Origin: Prolixibacteraceae bacterium | Lineage (GTDB): Bacteria; Bacteroidota; Bacteroidia; Bacteroidales; Prolixibacteraceae | Direction of reading: 5' to 3' | Assembly: GCA_027858145.1 (NCBI GenBank) | Contig: JAQIDF010000194.1 | Coordinates: 1 to 10,996 of the forward strand | Length of the DNA: 10,996 nt | In this document: positions 1-6,741 of the stretch, piece after piece | Numbering within the stretch: position 1 is the stretch's first letter | Layout: every line of letters begins with the position of its first letter | The notes under the pieces: model-generated | Seen by the model: only the letters and a program-made list of their open reading frames with translations | Database searches by the model: none | Told to the model about the DNA's origin: nothing | Translations under genes and position numbers: made by a program

Positions 1-1110
1 ATAAGGGGCTCAATCGACGTATTTGTGCCCGATGGAATTCTTTCGTTCAAGTCGTTGTTTCAATATTTGATGGAGTTGGCAACAAAAAGGCATTTTAATC
101 TGGTAATCGATGAATTTCATGAATTTTATAATATCAACCCATCAATTTTTAGCGATATACAAAACATTTGGGATCAGTACCGCAGGAAAGCTCGCGTGAA
201 CCTCATCGTTAGCGTATCGGTTTATTCATTAATGCAGAAAATTTTTCAAAACGCGAAAGAACCTTTGTTTGGCAGGGCCGATAATATTATGAAGCTTTCA
301 GCTTTTGATACTGATACGTTGAAAGAAATTTTACGTGATCACTACCCTGACTATACTAATGATGATTTGTTGGCATTTTATTCATTTACTGGTGGAATAC
401 CTAAGTACGTTGAGTTGCTTTGCGACGGGGGAAGGTTAGACGTAAACGGTATGATTGAATTTATGGTTCGTGATAACTCGTCTTTTACCGATGAGGGAAA
501 AAACCTTTTAATTGAAGAACTGGGGAAAAATTACGCCACCTATTTCTCAATTTTAAGTGCCGTTTCGGGTGGAAAAAATACACAGCCCGAAATTGAGGCT
601 GTTTTGGGCAATAAAAGTATCGGAGGACAGTTGAAGCGGCTAATTGAGGATTACAATCTTTTGTCGCGCCAAAGGCCAATGCTCTCGAAAGAAAACACAC
701 AAACAGTCCGATACGAAATCCATGATTGTTTTCTAAGGTTTTGGTTCAATTATTTTGACCGGCATCGCTCGCTTATTGAAATAAAAAACTTTAAGGTCCT
801 ACAGGAAATTATTAAATCGGATTACCCGACTTATTCTGGAAAACTACTGGAGCTTTTTTTTAAACAGAAGATGGCCGAAAGTAGTCAATACCGTATGATT
901 GGCTCGTGGTGGGAACAAAAAAAAGATCAGCACGAAATTGACATTGTTGCCCTGATGCTGGATAAAAATCAAGCACTTGCCATAGAGATAAAAAGGAATA
1001 AAAAGAATTTCAAACCTAAAGTTTTTACTGAAAAAGTACAACACTTGAAACAAAAAGCCTTGCCCAAATACCACATCGAAACCCTGTGCTTGTCGCTCGA
1101 TGATATGTGA
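1..1110 (+). CDS. AAA ATPase with C-terminal DUF234-type nuclease-like region (5' truncated)
   Basis: The frame is open from the first base, so the start lies outside the window; the GTG at 25 is only an internal in-frame codon. About 369 residues are visible. The Walker A region is missing. Walker B is the LVIDEFHEF segment at nt 100-126, followed by a sensor-1-like strand (NLIVSVSVYS, about 199-228) and a GGIPKYVELL lid motif (about 391-420), which is characteristic of the prokaryotic 'ATPase domain' (archaeal ATPase/DUF234) family. A winged-helix-like middle leads to a C-terminal PD-(D/E)XK-like pattern: LLELFF near 838-855, EIDIVAL at 934-954 and AIEIK at 979-993. Proteins of this family are widespread in mobile or accessory regions and their cellular role is poorly known. 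The usual sensor motif reads SGS and here it reads SVS. Family call is confident; DNA or nucleotide substrate is unknown. Confidence 0.85.
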   Translation: MRGSIDVFVPDGILSFKSLFQYLMELATKRHFNLVIDEFHEFYNINPSIFSDIQNIWDQYRRKARVNLIVSVSVYSLMQKIFQNAKEPLFGRADNIMKLSAFDTDTLKEILRDHYPDYTNDDLLAFYSFTGGIPKYVELLCDGGRLDVNGMIEFMVRDNSSFTDEGKNLLIEELGKNYATYFSILSAVSGGKNTQPEIEAVLGNKSIGGQLKRLIEDYNLLSRQRPMLSKENTQTVRYEIHDCFLRFWFNYFDRHRSLIEIKNFKVLQEIIKSDYPTYSGKLLELFFKQKMAESSQYRMIGSWWEQKKDQHEIDIVALMLDKNQALAIEIKRNKKNFKPKVFTEKVQHLKQKALPKYHIETLCLSLDDM

Positions 1111-1128
1111 TTACCATGGCATCATTTC

Positions 1129-1356
1129 TTATTGTTGTATCAAAACTCTTTTCTGACCAAAGTCGACCGCTCCTTCTTTCATTTTTATTTTTTTCAAATT
1201 TGCTCGTTCCCTAAAATCAACTTCGGGATTATTTTCGTTATGCAGTATCTTTTCAATTTTTCGACTGTATTCTTTTCTTAATTCTTTCAGTTTGTTCCGG
1301 TGAAACTGAATAACATCTGACGATTTATTTTCACCCTTTGGAAAAGGGTGATCCTT
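1129..1356 (-). pseudogene. Unrecognised 3' coding remnant, +1 frame relative to the upstream lipoprotein frame
   Basis: Reading the minus strand past the stop of the neighbouring lipoprotein frame but in the +1 frame gives 75 open codons ending in TAA at 1129-1131, with no early Met start. The peptide begins KDHPFPKGENKSSD and continues into a Lys/Glu/Arg-rich, probably helical stretch (HRNKLKELRKEYSRKIEKIL), ending QKRVLIQQ. Joined to the upstream frame by skipping one base in the A-rich run at about 1355-1360, it would read ...SKFVALKDHPFPKGEN..., which is a plausible continuous protein. This suggests a single-base insertion in an older gene, or the 3' piece of another gene fused to the lipoprotein. 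I do not recognise the family. It could also be chance open sequence, although 75 codons without a stop in AT-rich DNA and the smooth hand-over at the frame break argue mildly against that. Confidence 0.4.
1331..1351. repeat. Perfect 9-bp hairpin at the end of the lipoprotein frame
   Basis: The arms TCACCCTTT (1331-1339) and AAAGGGTGA (1343-1351) are exact inverse complements around a 3-nt loop. On the minus strand the second arm supplies the TGA stop of the lipoprotein frame. Neither side is followed by a clear run of T in the direction of transcription, so it is not a standard intrinsic terminator. Confidence 0.7.
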
Positions 1357-1645
1357 TTAGCGCAACGAACTTGCTTTCAATATATGCAATAGGAGGTGTT
1401 GCACACCAGCCGGAATTTTTTATTTCAATAAACTTATTATTATACTTGAATTCAAATCCATACCCGTTTTCCGGCAGTTTGTTCGTTTTATCAAATATCC
1501 AGATGGTGTCGTTGAGCTGTGGGTTCGTCCAGCATCCTATAATGGTGTCAGGGTATTTCGGGCTCAAATCGTTGTTTTCGTCACATGCGATTATCAATAT
1601 TGAAAATAGAGAAAAAGCAATAAAAGTTCTAAAGCGTTTTTGCAT
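1331..1645 (-). CDS. Small lipocalin-like lipoprotein, probably truncated
   Basis: A 104-residue protein with a lipoprotein signal peptide: a basic start (MQKRFR), a hydrophobic run, then LIIA before Cys21, which would be lipidated after cleavage by signal peptidase II. The mature part (IIGCWTNPQLNDTIWIFDKT, then YGFEFKYNNKFIEIKNSGWC and TPPIAY) resembles the first strands of small lipocalin-like lipoproteins of Bacteroidota. As I remember them, those relatives continue for several more beta strands after a WCxTPPI-type motif. Here the resemblance ends at about residue 88, and the frame closes with a tail coded by a hairpin. The gene is therefore probably truncated or frameshifted (see 1129-1356). 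The opposite strand has a longer open frame (1338-1817), but it lacks a sensible protein character, whereas this frame has a proper lipobox. Function is unknown. Confidence 0.6.
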   Translation of the reverse strand: MQKRFRTFIAFSLFSILIIACDENNDLSPKYPDTIIGCWTNPQLNDTIWIFDKTNKLPENGYGFEFKYNNKFIEIKNSGWCATPPIAYIESKFVALKGSPFSKG

Positions 1646-1833
1646 AACCTGTTTTAAACGAACGATGATTGTTTTTGATAAAAGGTTGCGTCAGAAATTT
1701 CATGCCTCATTTCTTTTCGTTTTTTGGATGATTGCAATGTATGTGTACAGCTATTATTTTCCACGCCGCATTAAAACCGATTTCAGAAGCGAGTTACCAC
1801 AATTTTGTGTTGATTGAGAGAAAATAAAAATAG
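1646..1833. other. Intergenic region with no recognised gene
   Basis: This AT-rich stretch separates the minus-strand lipoprotein start from the hipBA control region. Open frames on both strands here are short, low-complexity and lack family character. I see no clear TAnnTTTG promoter for the lipoprotein gene. Confidence 0.5.
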
Positions 1834-1885
1834 AGCTATATCTTTACTATTTGCGAAATAAGTGGTATAATTGTAGATATATCTA
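1834..1885 (+). promoter_or_regulatory. Putative hipBA promoter with two palindromic operators
   Basis: A perfect 12-bp palindrome TAGATATATCTA lies at 1874-1885, and a near copy of its core, AGCTATATCT (9 of 10 matching AGATATATCT), lies at 1834-1843. Their centres are 41 bp apart, close to four helical turns. Between them is a fair Bacteroidota-type promoter: TTTA at 1843-1846, a 19-nt spacer, and TATAATTG at 1866-1873 (one mismatch to TAnnTTTG). The two sites would cover the -33 region and the transcription start, as expected for HipB autoregulation. The promoter and operator calls are inferred from position and symmetry. Confidence 0.4.
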
Positions 1886-1896
1886 TATTCAAAAAA

Positions 1897-2190
1897 ATGA
1901 AGGAGCAAGTTTACGAGAAATCTGGTGCAGAAATCATTCGCGAAATGGGAAAACGGTTTAGTGATTATAGAAAACGGATGGGACTCACACAAAAGGAAGT
2001 TTCCGAGAAGTCGGGATTGAGTGTTTTCACTATTAGCTCGTTCGAGCGAGGTGATGGTATTGGCATTACCATGGCATCATTTATTAAAATGTTACGTGCC
2101 ATTGAATTTTTGGAAGAGATTGAAAAGTTGCTGCCCGAATTACCCGAAAGTCCGCGGGCTTTGTTTATGCAAAAGCACAAAAAACGATAA
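1897..2190 (+). CDS. hipB: HipB-like antitoxin, XRE-family HTH
   Basis: This 97-residue protein has a Cro/C1-type helix-turn-helix at about residues 20-65 (FSDYRKRMGLTQKEVSEKSG, then SVFTISSFERGDG and TMASFIKMLRAI). In the HipBA family the antitoxin dimer binds palindromic operators in its own promoter and holds the HipA kinase inactive in the complex. The gene lies 3 nt upstream of hipA, the standard antitoxin-first order with translational coupling. The ATG at 1897 follows a run of A and sits about 12 nt after the palindrome at 1874-1885. The basic tail (MQKHKKR) may contact DNA or HipA. The segment coding ITMASF contains one copy of an 18-nt sequence repeated at 1110-1127. Confidence 0.9.
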   Translation: MKEQVYEKSGAEIIREMGKRFSDYRKRMGLTQKEVSEKSGLSVFTISSFERGDGIGITMASFIKMLRAIEFLEEIEKLLPELPESPRALFMQKHKKR

Positions 2191-2193
2191 ACC

Positions 2194-3459
2194 ATGGAAA
2201 CTAATGTGGTAAAGGTAAAACTATGGGATCTGGATGTCGGATTTTTATCATGGGATAAAAAAAACGGGGTTGCCTTTTTTGAATACGAACCTTCATTCCC
2301 GGATAAGGGCTTAGATATTGCACCTCTAACAATGTCCATTCATTCATTACGCAGCAAAAAAATGATGCCATGGTCGGGCGATGAAGATAAGCTTTATCAA
2401 GGACTTCCGCCAATGATTGCAGATTCATTGCCTGATAAATGGGGAAATTCACTTTTTAAAGCCTGGTTAAGGGATCACAAAATTTCTGCCAAAAAAACAA
2501 CTCCCGTCGATCATTTGTCGTTTATAGGCAGCCGTGCTATGGGAGCTTTAACTTATGAACCTGCACAAAATCTGGGTGACACATCTGCCTTTTCTGTCGA
2601 TGTTCAAAAGTTATATGAATTTGCACAACGGGTTCTTAACGAACAGGAAACAGTTGTGCTTAACAGTGAAAATTCATTTTTATGGCACGATTTGGTAAAA
2701 ATCAGCTCCTCTCCGGGAGGAAAAAGGCCGAAAGCTATTGTGGCCTTAAATGAAGAGACCAATGAAATGATTTCGGGGCAGGGCATTATTCCTGATGGTT
2801 TTCAACACTACATTCTCAAGTATGATGACGATATGTTATATCCCTCTGCTAAATTAGAATATGTATATTACCAAATGGCTTTAGATGCCGGTATTGAAAT
2901 AATGCCATCGCATCTTCGGGATTACGGTAAAGCTACACACTTTTTAACACAGCGTTTCGATCGTAACGGGAATGAACGCATCCACATGCAAACACTGGCA
3001 GCCATGTCGCCTTTAGCCAATAGTTACGAGGATGTCTTTACGGTAATCCGGCATCTAAATTTACCCTTCAAAGCCGTTCGCCAACAATATCTTCGGATGG
3101 TATTCAATGTGCTTGCCCGGAATGTTGACGATCATTCAAAAAACATAGCTTTTTGCATGGATCGTTCCGGTGTTTGGAATTTGTCACCTGCTTACGATTT
3201 AACCTTTAGTGTCGATTTAGCAGCGCCTGGGTATGCGAACAGGCATTCTTTAACGATTAATGATAAAAACGACAACATAACTTTAGAAGATTTGGAAAAA
3301 GTAGGGAGCGATAACGATATTACAGATTGTAAAACACTTATTGGCCAAGTAGTTTATGCTGTTGAGGGGTTTGATAAATATGCCACAGAAGCTGGTGTTA
3401 ATGAGAAAATAGTTTCTGCCATCAATGTAGAGTTAAGACATATAAACTCTTTTAAATAA
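2194..3459 (+). CDS. hipA: HipA-family serine/threonine kinase toxin
   Basis: At 421 residues this is close to the full length of Escherichia coli HipA (440). The N-terminal subdomain contains LPPMIADSLPDKWGN (71-85), typical of HipA N-terminal/couple domains. A Gly-rich loop with candidate autophosphorylation serines is at SSSPGGKRPK (171-180). The catalytic loop NVDDHSKN (310-317) supplies the proposed catalytic Asp312 and metal-binding Asn317, and SPAYDL (331-336) supplies the DFG-like Asp335. Known HipA toxins phosphorylate aminoacyl-tRNA synthetases (GltX in E. coli), stop translation and promote persistence; the target here is not known. All visible catalytic motifs are intact, so the kinase looks active. 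It is co-transcribed with hipB. No GC-rich terminator follows, only AT-rich palindromes. Confidence 0.92.
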   Translation: METNVVKVKLWDLDVGFLSWDKKNGVAFFEYEPSFPDKGLDIAPLTMSIHSLRSKKMMPWSGDEDKLYQGLPPMIADSLPDKWGNSLFKAWLRDHKISAKKTTPVDHLSFIGSRAMGALTYEPAQNLGDTSAFSVDVQKLYEFAQRVLNEQETVVLNSENSFLWHDLVKISSSPGGKRPKAIVALNEETNEMISGQGIIPDGFQHYILKYDDDMLYPSAKLEYVYYQMALDAGIEIMPSHLRDYGKATHFLTQRFDRNGNERIHMQTLAAMSPLANSYEDVFTVIRHLNLPFKAVRQQYLRMVFNVLARNVDDHSKNIAFCMDRSGVWNLSPAYDLTFSVDLAAPGYANRHSLTINDKNDNITLEDLEKVGSDNDITDCKTLIGQVVYAVEGFDKYATEAGVNEKIVSAINVELRHINSFK

Positions 3460-3505
3460 ATTCACCACTGTCCGCTTATATACAAAATACGTTTTCAATA
3501 CATTG

Positions 3506-3552
3506 CTTAATATTATTAAGTTGAAGTTTAACTTTATTGATTATTTATCAAT
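3506..3552. promoter_or_regulatory. AT-rich palindromes between hipA and the DUF2089 operon
   Basis: A 15-nt palindrome (CTTAATA, one T, TATTAAG) lies at 3506-3520. A second (ATTGAT, 5-nt loop, ATCAAT) lies at 3536-3552. They are 15-100 nt upstream of the promoter at 3568-3600 and could be operators for the DUF2089 protein or weak 3' structures of hipA. In DNA this rich in A and T, such symmetry can arise by chance. Confidence 0.25.
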
Positions 3553-3567
3553 TATATTTCATTTTAA

Positions 3568-3600
3568 TTTGCATTATTGAAATATTATTTCCTACATTTG
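3568..3600 (+). promoter_or_regulatory. Bacteroidota-type promoter of the DUF2089-Yip1-hydrolase operon
   Basis: TTTG at 3568-3571, a 21-nt spacer, and a perfect -7 element TACATTTG at 3593-3600 fit the Bacteroidota primary-sigma consensus (TTTG ... TAnnTTTG). Transcription would begin near 3607, leaving a leader of roughly 18 nt before the ATG at 3625. This position also argues against the longer upstream reading of the first gene. Confidence 0.65.
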
Positions 3601-3624
3601 CAATATCAATTTAATTATTTCAAG

Positions 3625-3903
3625 ATGCGACTACCTGTAAATTGTCCGAGCTGCAATGCAGCGCTAAGTGTTTCAACTTTGAAATGCGAAAGCTGCCAAA
3701 CAAAAGTTGAGGGCTCTTTCGAATTGCCAATGCTGGCAGCACTGCCCCCCGATGTCCAAACATTTATCATCGAGTTTGTTAAAAACAGTGGCAGCCTCAA
3801 GAAAATGGCTAAAGCCATGTCGTTGAGCTATCCAACCGTGCGTAACCGTCTGGATGAAATTATTGAATTACTAAACGAAACCGACAATCCAAAAATTGAA
3901 TAG
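3625..3903 (+). CDS. DUF2089 family zinc-ribbon/HTH protein
   Basis: The protein has 92 residues from the ATG at 3625; a longer TTG-initiated reading from 3577 would start inside the promoter and is rejected. The N-terminus holds a zinc ribbon with Cys7, Cys10, Cys21 and Cys24 (CPSC, then CESC). It is followed by a GSFELP linker and a helical region GSLKKMAKAMSLSYPTVRNR (56-75) resembling a sigma-70 region 4 type helix-turn-helix, the diagnostic pattern of DUF2089. A DNA-binding regulatory role is likely but unproven for the family. Its stop is followed by a single base and then the ATG of the Yip1-like gene, so the two are translationally linked. It probably controls this operon. Confidence 0.85.
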   Translation: MRLPVNCPSCNAALSVSTLKCESCQTKVEGSFELPMLAALPPDVQTFIIEFVKNSGSLKKMAKAMSLSYPTVRNRLDEIIELLNETDNPKIE

Positions 3904-3904
3904 T

Positions 3905-4495
3905 ATGAAACTGAATATTATATTCAACCCGTTTGAAAAAATTGCGGGGGCAAAAAGTTTCTTTATCGGATTAGCTGCTGTACTTCTGGCAGGCGCAATT
4001 GGCTACTTCAGCAAAACACATTTCGATGGCATTTTAAATGTACATTCCGGCATGCAATCGGCCTGGTACTTACATATACTGGAACCTCTTTTAAGTGTAG
4101 CCACCATTGCGTTGTGGTTTTTGCTGTTTGCCAAAATATTTGGAAAACATAACATACGGACTATCGATGTTTTCGGAACACAATTTTTTGCATTTATTCC
4201 ACTTGTACCTTCATCGTTTCTGGGCTTTTTTAAAGTTACCGAAGTCATTAGTGATCAACTAAAGCAACTTATAGCAAATCCAACAGGTACGCTCGATATC
4301 GCTCCGCCACAAATGCTTGCATTTGTAGCCCTGATGATAGTGGTGATGATGCTTTCGGTATGGAGTGCAGTTTGGATTTACAAAGGCTTTAAAGTGGCAG
4401 CAAACCTGCCAAATCAAATACATATTCCGGTGTATATTACTGGAATTATTGTGGGAATGATTGTACCTAAACTTTTAACTTCAATAATCATCTAA
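3905..4495 (+). CDS. Yip1-family-like integral membrane protein
   Basis: The protein has 196 residues starting at the ATG one base after the DUF2089 stop; an upstream TTG at 3896 would overlap that gene and is less likely. Five hydrophobic segments are seen at about residues 18-34, 57-77, 90-109, 136-158 and 174-195. The short N-terminal NPFEKI segment before the first helix and the helix pattern are typical of bacterial Yip1-domain proteins. No catalytic residues are evident. Bacterial members have no firmly established role. It lies between a putative regulator and a secreted hydrolase, which suggests an envelope function. The next gene starts 11 nt downstream. The Yip1 assignment rests on topology and general resemblance. 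Confidence 0.7.
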   Translation: MKLNIIFNPFEKIAGAKSFFIGLAAVLLAGAIGYFSKTHFDGILNVHSGMQSAWYLHILEPLLSVATIALWFLLFAKIFGKHNIRTIDVFGTQFFAFIPLVPSSFLGFFKVTEVISDQLKQLIANPTGTLDIAPPQMLAFVALMIVVMMLSVWSAVWIYKGFKVAANLPNQIHIPVYITGIIVGMIVPKLLTSIII

Positions 4496-4506
4496 CACCT
4501 ACAACA

Positions 4507-5910
4507 ATGAAAAAAACAATTATTATTGCACTGCTTGCCCTTATGACAAGTTTTGCCGGTTTTGCACAAGAAATAACTGGGGCATGGAATGGTATTCTAA
4601 AAGCTGCTCCCGGTCAAAATCTCCGTCTCGTATTTAATATCACTGAAACCGAAACAGGTATTTCGGCAACTATGGATAGTCCCGACCAAAGTGTATTTGG
4701 CATTCCTGTTTCAGAAGCTACTTTTAAAGATCAGAAGCTTACGATTATCATACAACAGGCAGGCATAAAATATGAAGGAACACTGGCAGGCGACAGTATC
4801 GTTGGCATCTTTAACCAGCTTGGTTCATCTTTCCCGATAGTACTTAGCAAAAGTGTTAAAAAAGCAGAAAAGCCGATACGGCCGCAGGAGCCCAAAAAGC
4901 CTTATCCGTATTTCTCGGAAGATACAACCTTTAAAAACACGGAGGCCGGCATCAACCTGGCCGGCACCTTAACCCTGCCCGGTACAGAAAGCAAACACCC
5001 CGCTGTGGTGCTTATCTCGGGCAGCGGGCCTCAAAATCGCGATGAAGAACTTATGGGCCACAAACCCTTTCTGATCCTGTCTGATTACCTTACACGAAAC
5101 GGGATAGCTGTGTTGCGTTTCGACGACCGTGGCACAGGTGAGTCGAAAGGTGATTTCAGCAAGGCTACTTCGTTCGATTTTGCCACCGATGTTAAAGCAG
5201 CCATCGACTATTTGAAAACCCGCGAAGAAATTAATCCTGCGAAAATTGGCTTAATGGGACACAGCGAAGGCGGATTGGTTGCTCCCTTGGTAGCATCGCA
5301 ATTTCCCGGTGAAGTGGATTTTATCGTGCTACTTGCCGGCCCCGGCCTTCCCGGAAGTGAAATTATTATGATGCAACAGCAACTAATTGGCAAAGCATCG
5401 GGTTTGCCCAACGAGCAGCTAAAACTGGCCGTTAGCACCAACAAACAGATTTTCGATTTGATACATAAATCCAACGATTCGGAATCGCTCCGTACAGAGG
5501 TTTCAAACCTGCTGAATGAAATTGTTGCCGAACACCCTGAAATTGTTCCCGGAGGAATGGAAAACGACCAGTTCGTTGATATGCAGCTTAGTCAGCTATT
5601 ATCACCCTGGATGCTCAACTTTCTAATATATAATCCCGCGGTTGCGCTCGAAAAAGTGCGTTGTCCGGTATTGGCTTTAAATGGCGAAAAAGATTTGCAG
5701 GTTCCGCCAAAAGAAAATCTGGAAAAAATTCGTGAGACCTTGGAAAAAGCTGGCAACCAAAATGTAACCACCATTGAACTAAAAGGCCTGAACCATCTTT
5801 TTCAGGAAAGTGAAACCGGCTTACCTGTCGAATATGGGCAGATAGAGCAAACCATGTCGCCGATAGCTTTGAACGCGATCACTGACTGGATTAAAAAGCA
5901 GGTGAAGTAA
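4507..5910 (+). CDS. Secreted alpha/beta hydrolase (serine esterase/peptidase-like)
   Basis: The 467-residue protein begins with a Sec signal peptide (residues 1-20, cleaved before QEITGAW), so it is periplasmic or exported. Residues about 22-115 form a beta-rich domain found ahead of such hydrolases. The alpha/beta-hydrolase fold runs from about 150 to 467. The oxyanion region is LISGSGPQNRDE (169-180), followed by RFDDRGTGES (204-213), the nucleophile elbow GHSEGG with Ser253, the acid Asp396 in NGEKDLQVPP and His430 in GLNHLF, so the triad is complete. Relatives are annotated as esterases or S9-like hydrolases; the natural substrate cannot be read from the sequence. It is the last gene of a tight three-gene operon and is convergent with the LytTR regulator gene. 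Confidence 0.88.
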   Translation: MKKTIIIALLALMTSFAGFAQEITGAWNGILKAAPGQNLRLVFNITETETGISATMDSPDQSVFGIPVSEATFKDQKLTIIIQQAGIKYEGTLAGDSIVGIFNQLGSSFPIVLSKSVKKAEKPIRPQEPKKPYPYFSEDTTFKNTEAGINLAGTLTLPGTESKHPAVVLISGSGPQNRDEELMGHKPFLILSDYLTRNGIAVLRFDDRGTGESKGDFSKATSFDFATDVKAAIDYLKTREEINPAKIGLMGHSEGGLVAPLVASQFPGEVDFIVLLAGPGLPGSEIIMMQQQLIGKASGLPNEQLKLAVSTNKQIFDLIHKSNDSESLRTEVSNLLNEIVAEHPEIVPGGMENDQFVDMQLSQLLSPWMLNFLIYNPAVALEKVRCPVLALNGEKDLQVPPKENLEKIRETLEKAGNQNVTTIELKGLNHLFQESETGLPVEYGQIEQTMSPIALNAITDWIKKQVK

Positions 5911-5922
5911 GACAAAAGATAT

Positions 5923-5950
5923 TAGCCTTTAGCCATAAGGTTTTAGGCGA
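5923..5950. terminator. Weak hairpin between convergent genes
   Basis: GCCT-TT-AGCC pairs with GGTT-TT-AGGC around a short loop, giving an interrupted stem at about 5926-5949. An A-rich run follows on the plus strand (AATAAAAAAC), with no strong T tract on either side. It may act as a shared, inefficient terminator for the hydrolase operon and the two-component operon. Confidence 0.3.
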
Positions 5951-5982
5951 TAGTCATGTTTAATAAAAAACAATTCGGTTTA

Positions 5983-6741
5983 TTATCCATCTATCCACCG
6001 TTTAAAGTCGCCTGTTTTTTCACGGCTCACAAGCAGGTTGTCGGGTTTGAAGCCCGAAGCTAGTACAAGTTTCAGGCGACTGCCTGAATATGTAATCAGT
6101 TTTGAAATAGCTTCGATATTGACCAGCGAGTTTCGGTTAATGCGGAAGAACTTTGCCGGATCGACCTGCTGTTGTACCTGATCGAGCGAAAAGTCGATGC
6201 CGTAGTTTTTACCTTTATAAGTGCGTATGAAAGTGGAGCGCTCGCTGATGTAAAACAACTCAACTTCGGATGTTAATACCGAAACATACGCTGGCCCAAC
6301 CTTAACGAGAAAGCGTTTTCGCCAGTTGGATTCCTGCAATTTTATGATTGTTTCGTAGGCATGCTGGTTTTGGATCGGGGCGGCATTCATCTGTTCAAAT
6401 TTTGTTAGAGCCGCTTCCAGACTTTCAGGGTCGATGGGTTTTAGCAAATAATCGATGCTGTTTACTTTAAAAGCACGAATGGCATATTCATCGTAAGCTG
6501 TGGTGAAAATAACCGGCGTAGTCACTTTCACCTGCTCAAATATTTCGAAGCAAATACCATCAGAAAGCTGGATGTCCATCATGATGAGGTCAGGAGTAGT
6601 GTTGTTAGTAAGCCATTTAACGGCGTGCTCAACTGTTTCGATGATGCCCGTAACCTGCCAGTCAGGTCTGTACGAACGGAGCAACCGTTCCAACTTTTCG
6701 GCTGCCGGCCGTTCGTCTTCTATGATGAGTATCCGTCTCAT
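5983..6741 (-). CDS. LytTR-family response regulator
   Basis: The 252-residue protein has an N-terminal receiver domain (about 1-120) with acidic pocket Glu8/Asp9, phospho-acceptor Asp56 in LIMMDIQLSDG, Thr80/Thr81 and Lys101 in DYLLKPI. The C-terminal LytTR DNA-binding domain (about 145-250) shows the usual FYISERSTFIRTY, KFFRINRNSLVNIEAI and LLVSREKTGDFKRW segments. LytTR domains bind paired direct repeats through beta strands, but no convincing pair was found in the nearby intergenic regions. Its ATG overlaps the stop of the kinase gene by one base (TAATG), so the pair is translationally coupled and should work as one signalling unit. Target genes are unknown; the convergent hydrolase operon and the BlaI/M56 locus are only neighbours. 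Confidence 0.95.
   Translation of the reverse strand: MRRILIIEDERPAAEKLERLLRSYRPDWQVTGIIETVEHAVKWLTNNTTPDLIMMDIQLSDGICFEIFEQVKVTTPVIFTTAYDEYAIRAFKVNSIDYLLKPIDPESLEAALTKFEQMNAAPIQNQHAYETIIKLQESNWRKRFLVKVGPAYVSVLTSEVELFYISERSTFIRTYKGKNYGIDFSLDQVQQQVDPAKFFRINRNSLVNIEAISKLITYSGSRLKLVLASGFKPDNLLVSREKTGDFKRWIDG

Noticed and set aside
1338..1817. Plus-strand open frame of 159 codons
   Set aside because: It lies antisense to the lipoprotein frame, which has a proper signal peptide and lipobox; the plus-strand peptide has no family character.
1834..1885. Short repeats near hipBA as a CRISPR-like or iteron array
   Set aside because: There are only two imperfect copies, without regular spacers, and their position around a promoter fits operators.
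1783..1992. Minus-strand open frame of 69 codons over the hipB promoter and start
   Set aside because: It overlaps the well-supported hipB gene and its control region, and its composition is that of translated AT-rich DNA.
3577..3624. N-terminal extension of the DUF2089 protein from a TTG
   Set aside because: It would begin upstream of the -7 element at 3593-3600; the ATG at 3625 gives the normal family start just before the zinc ribbon.
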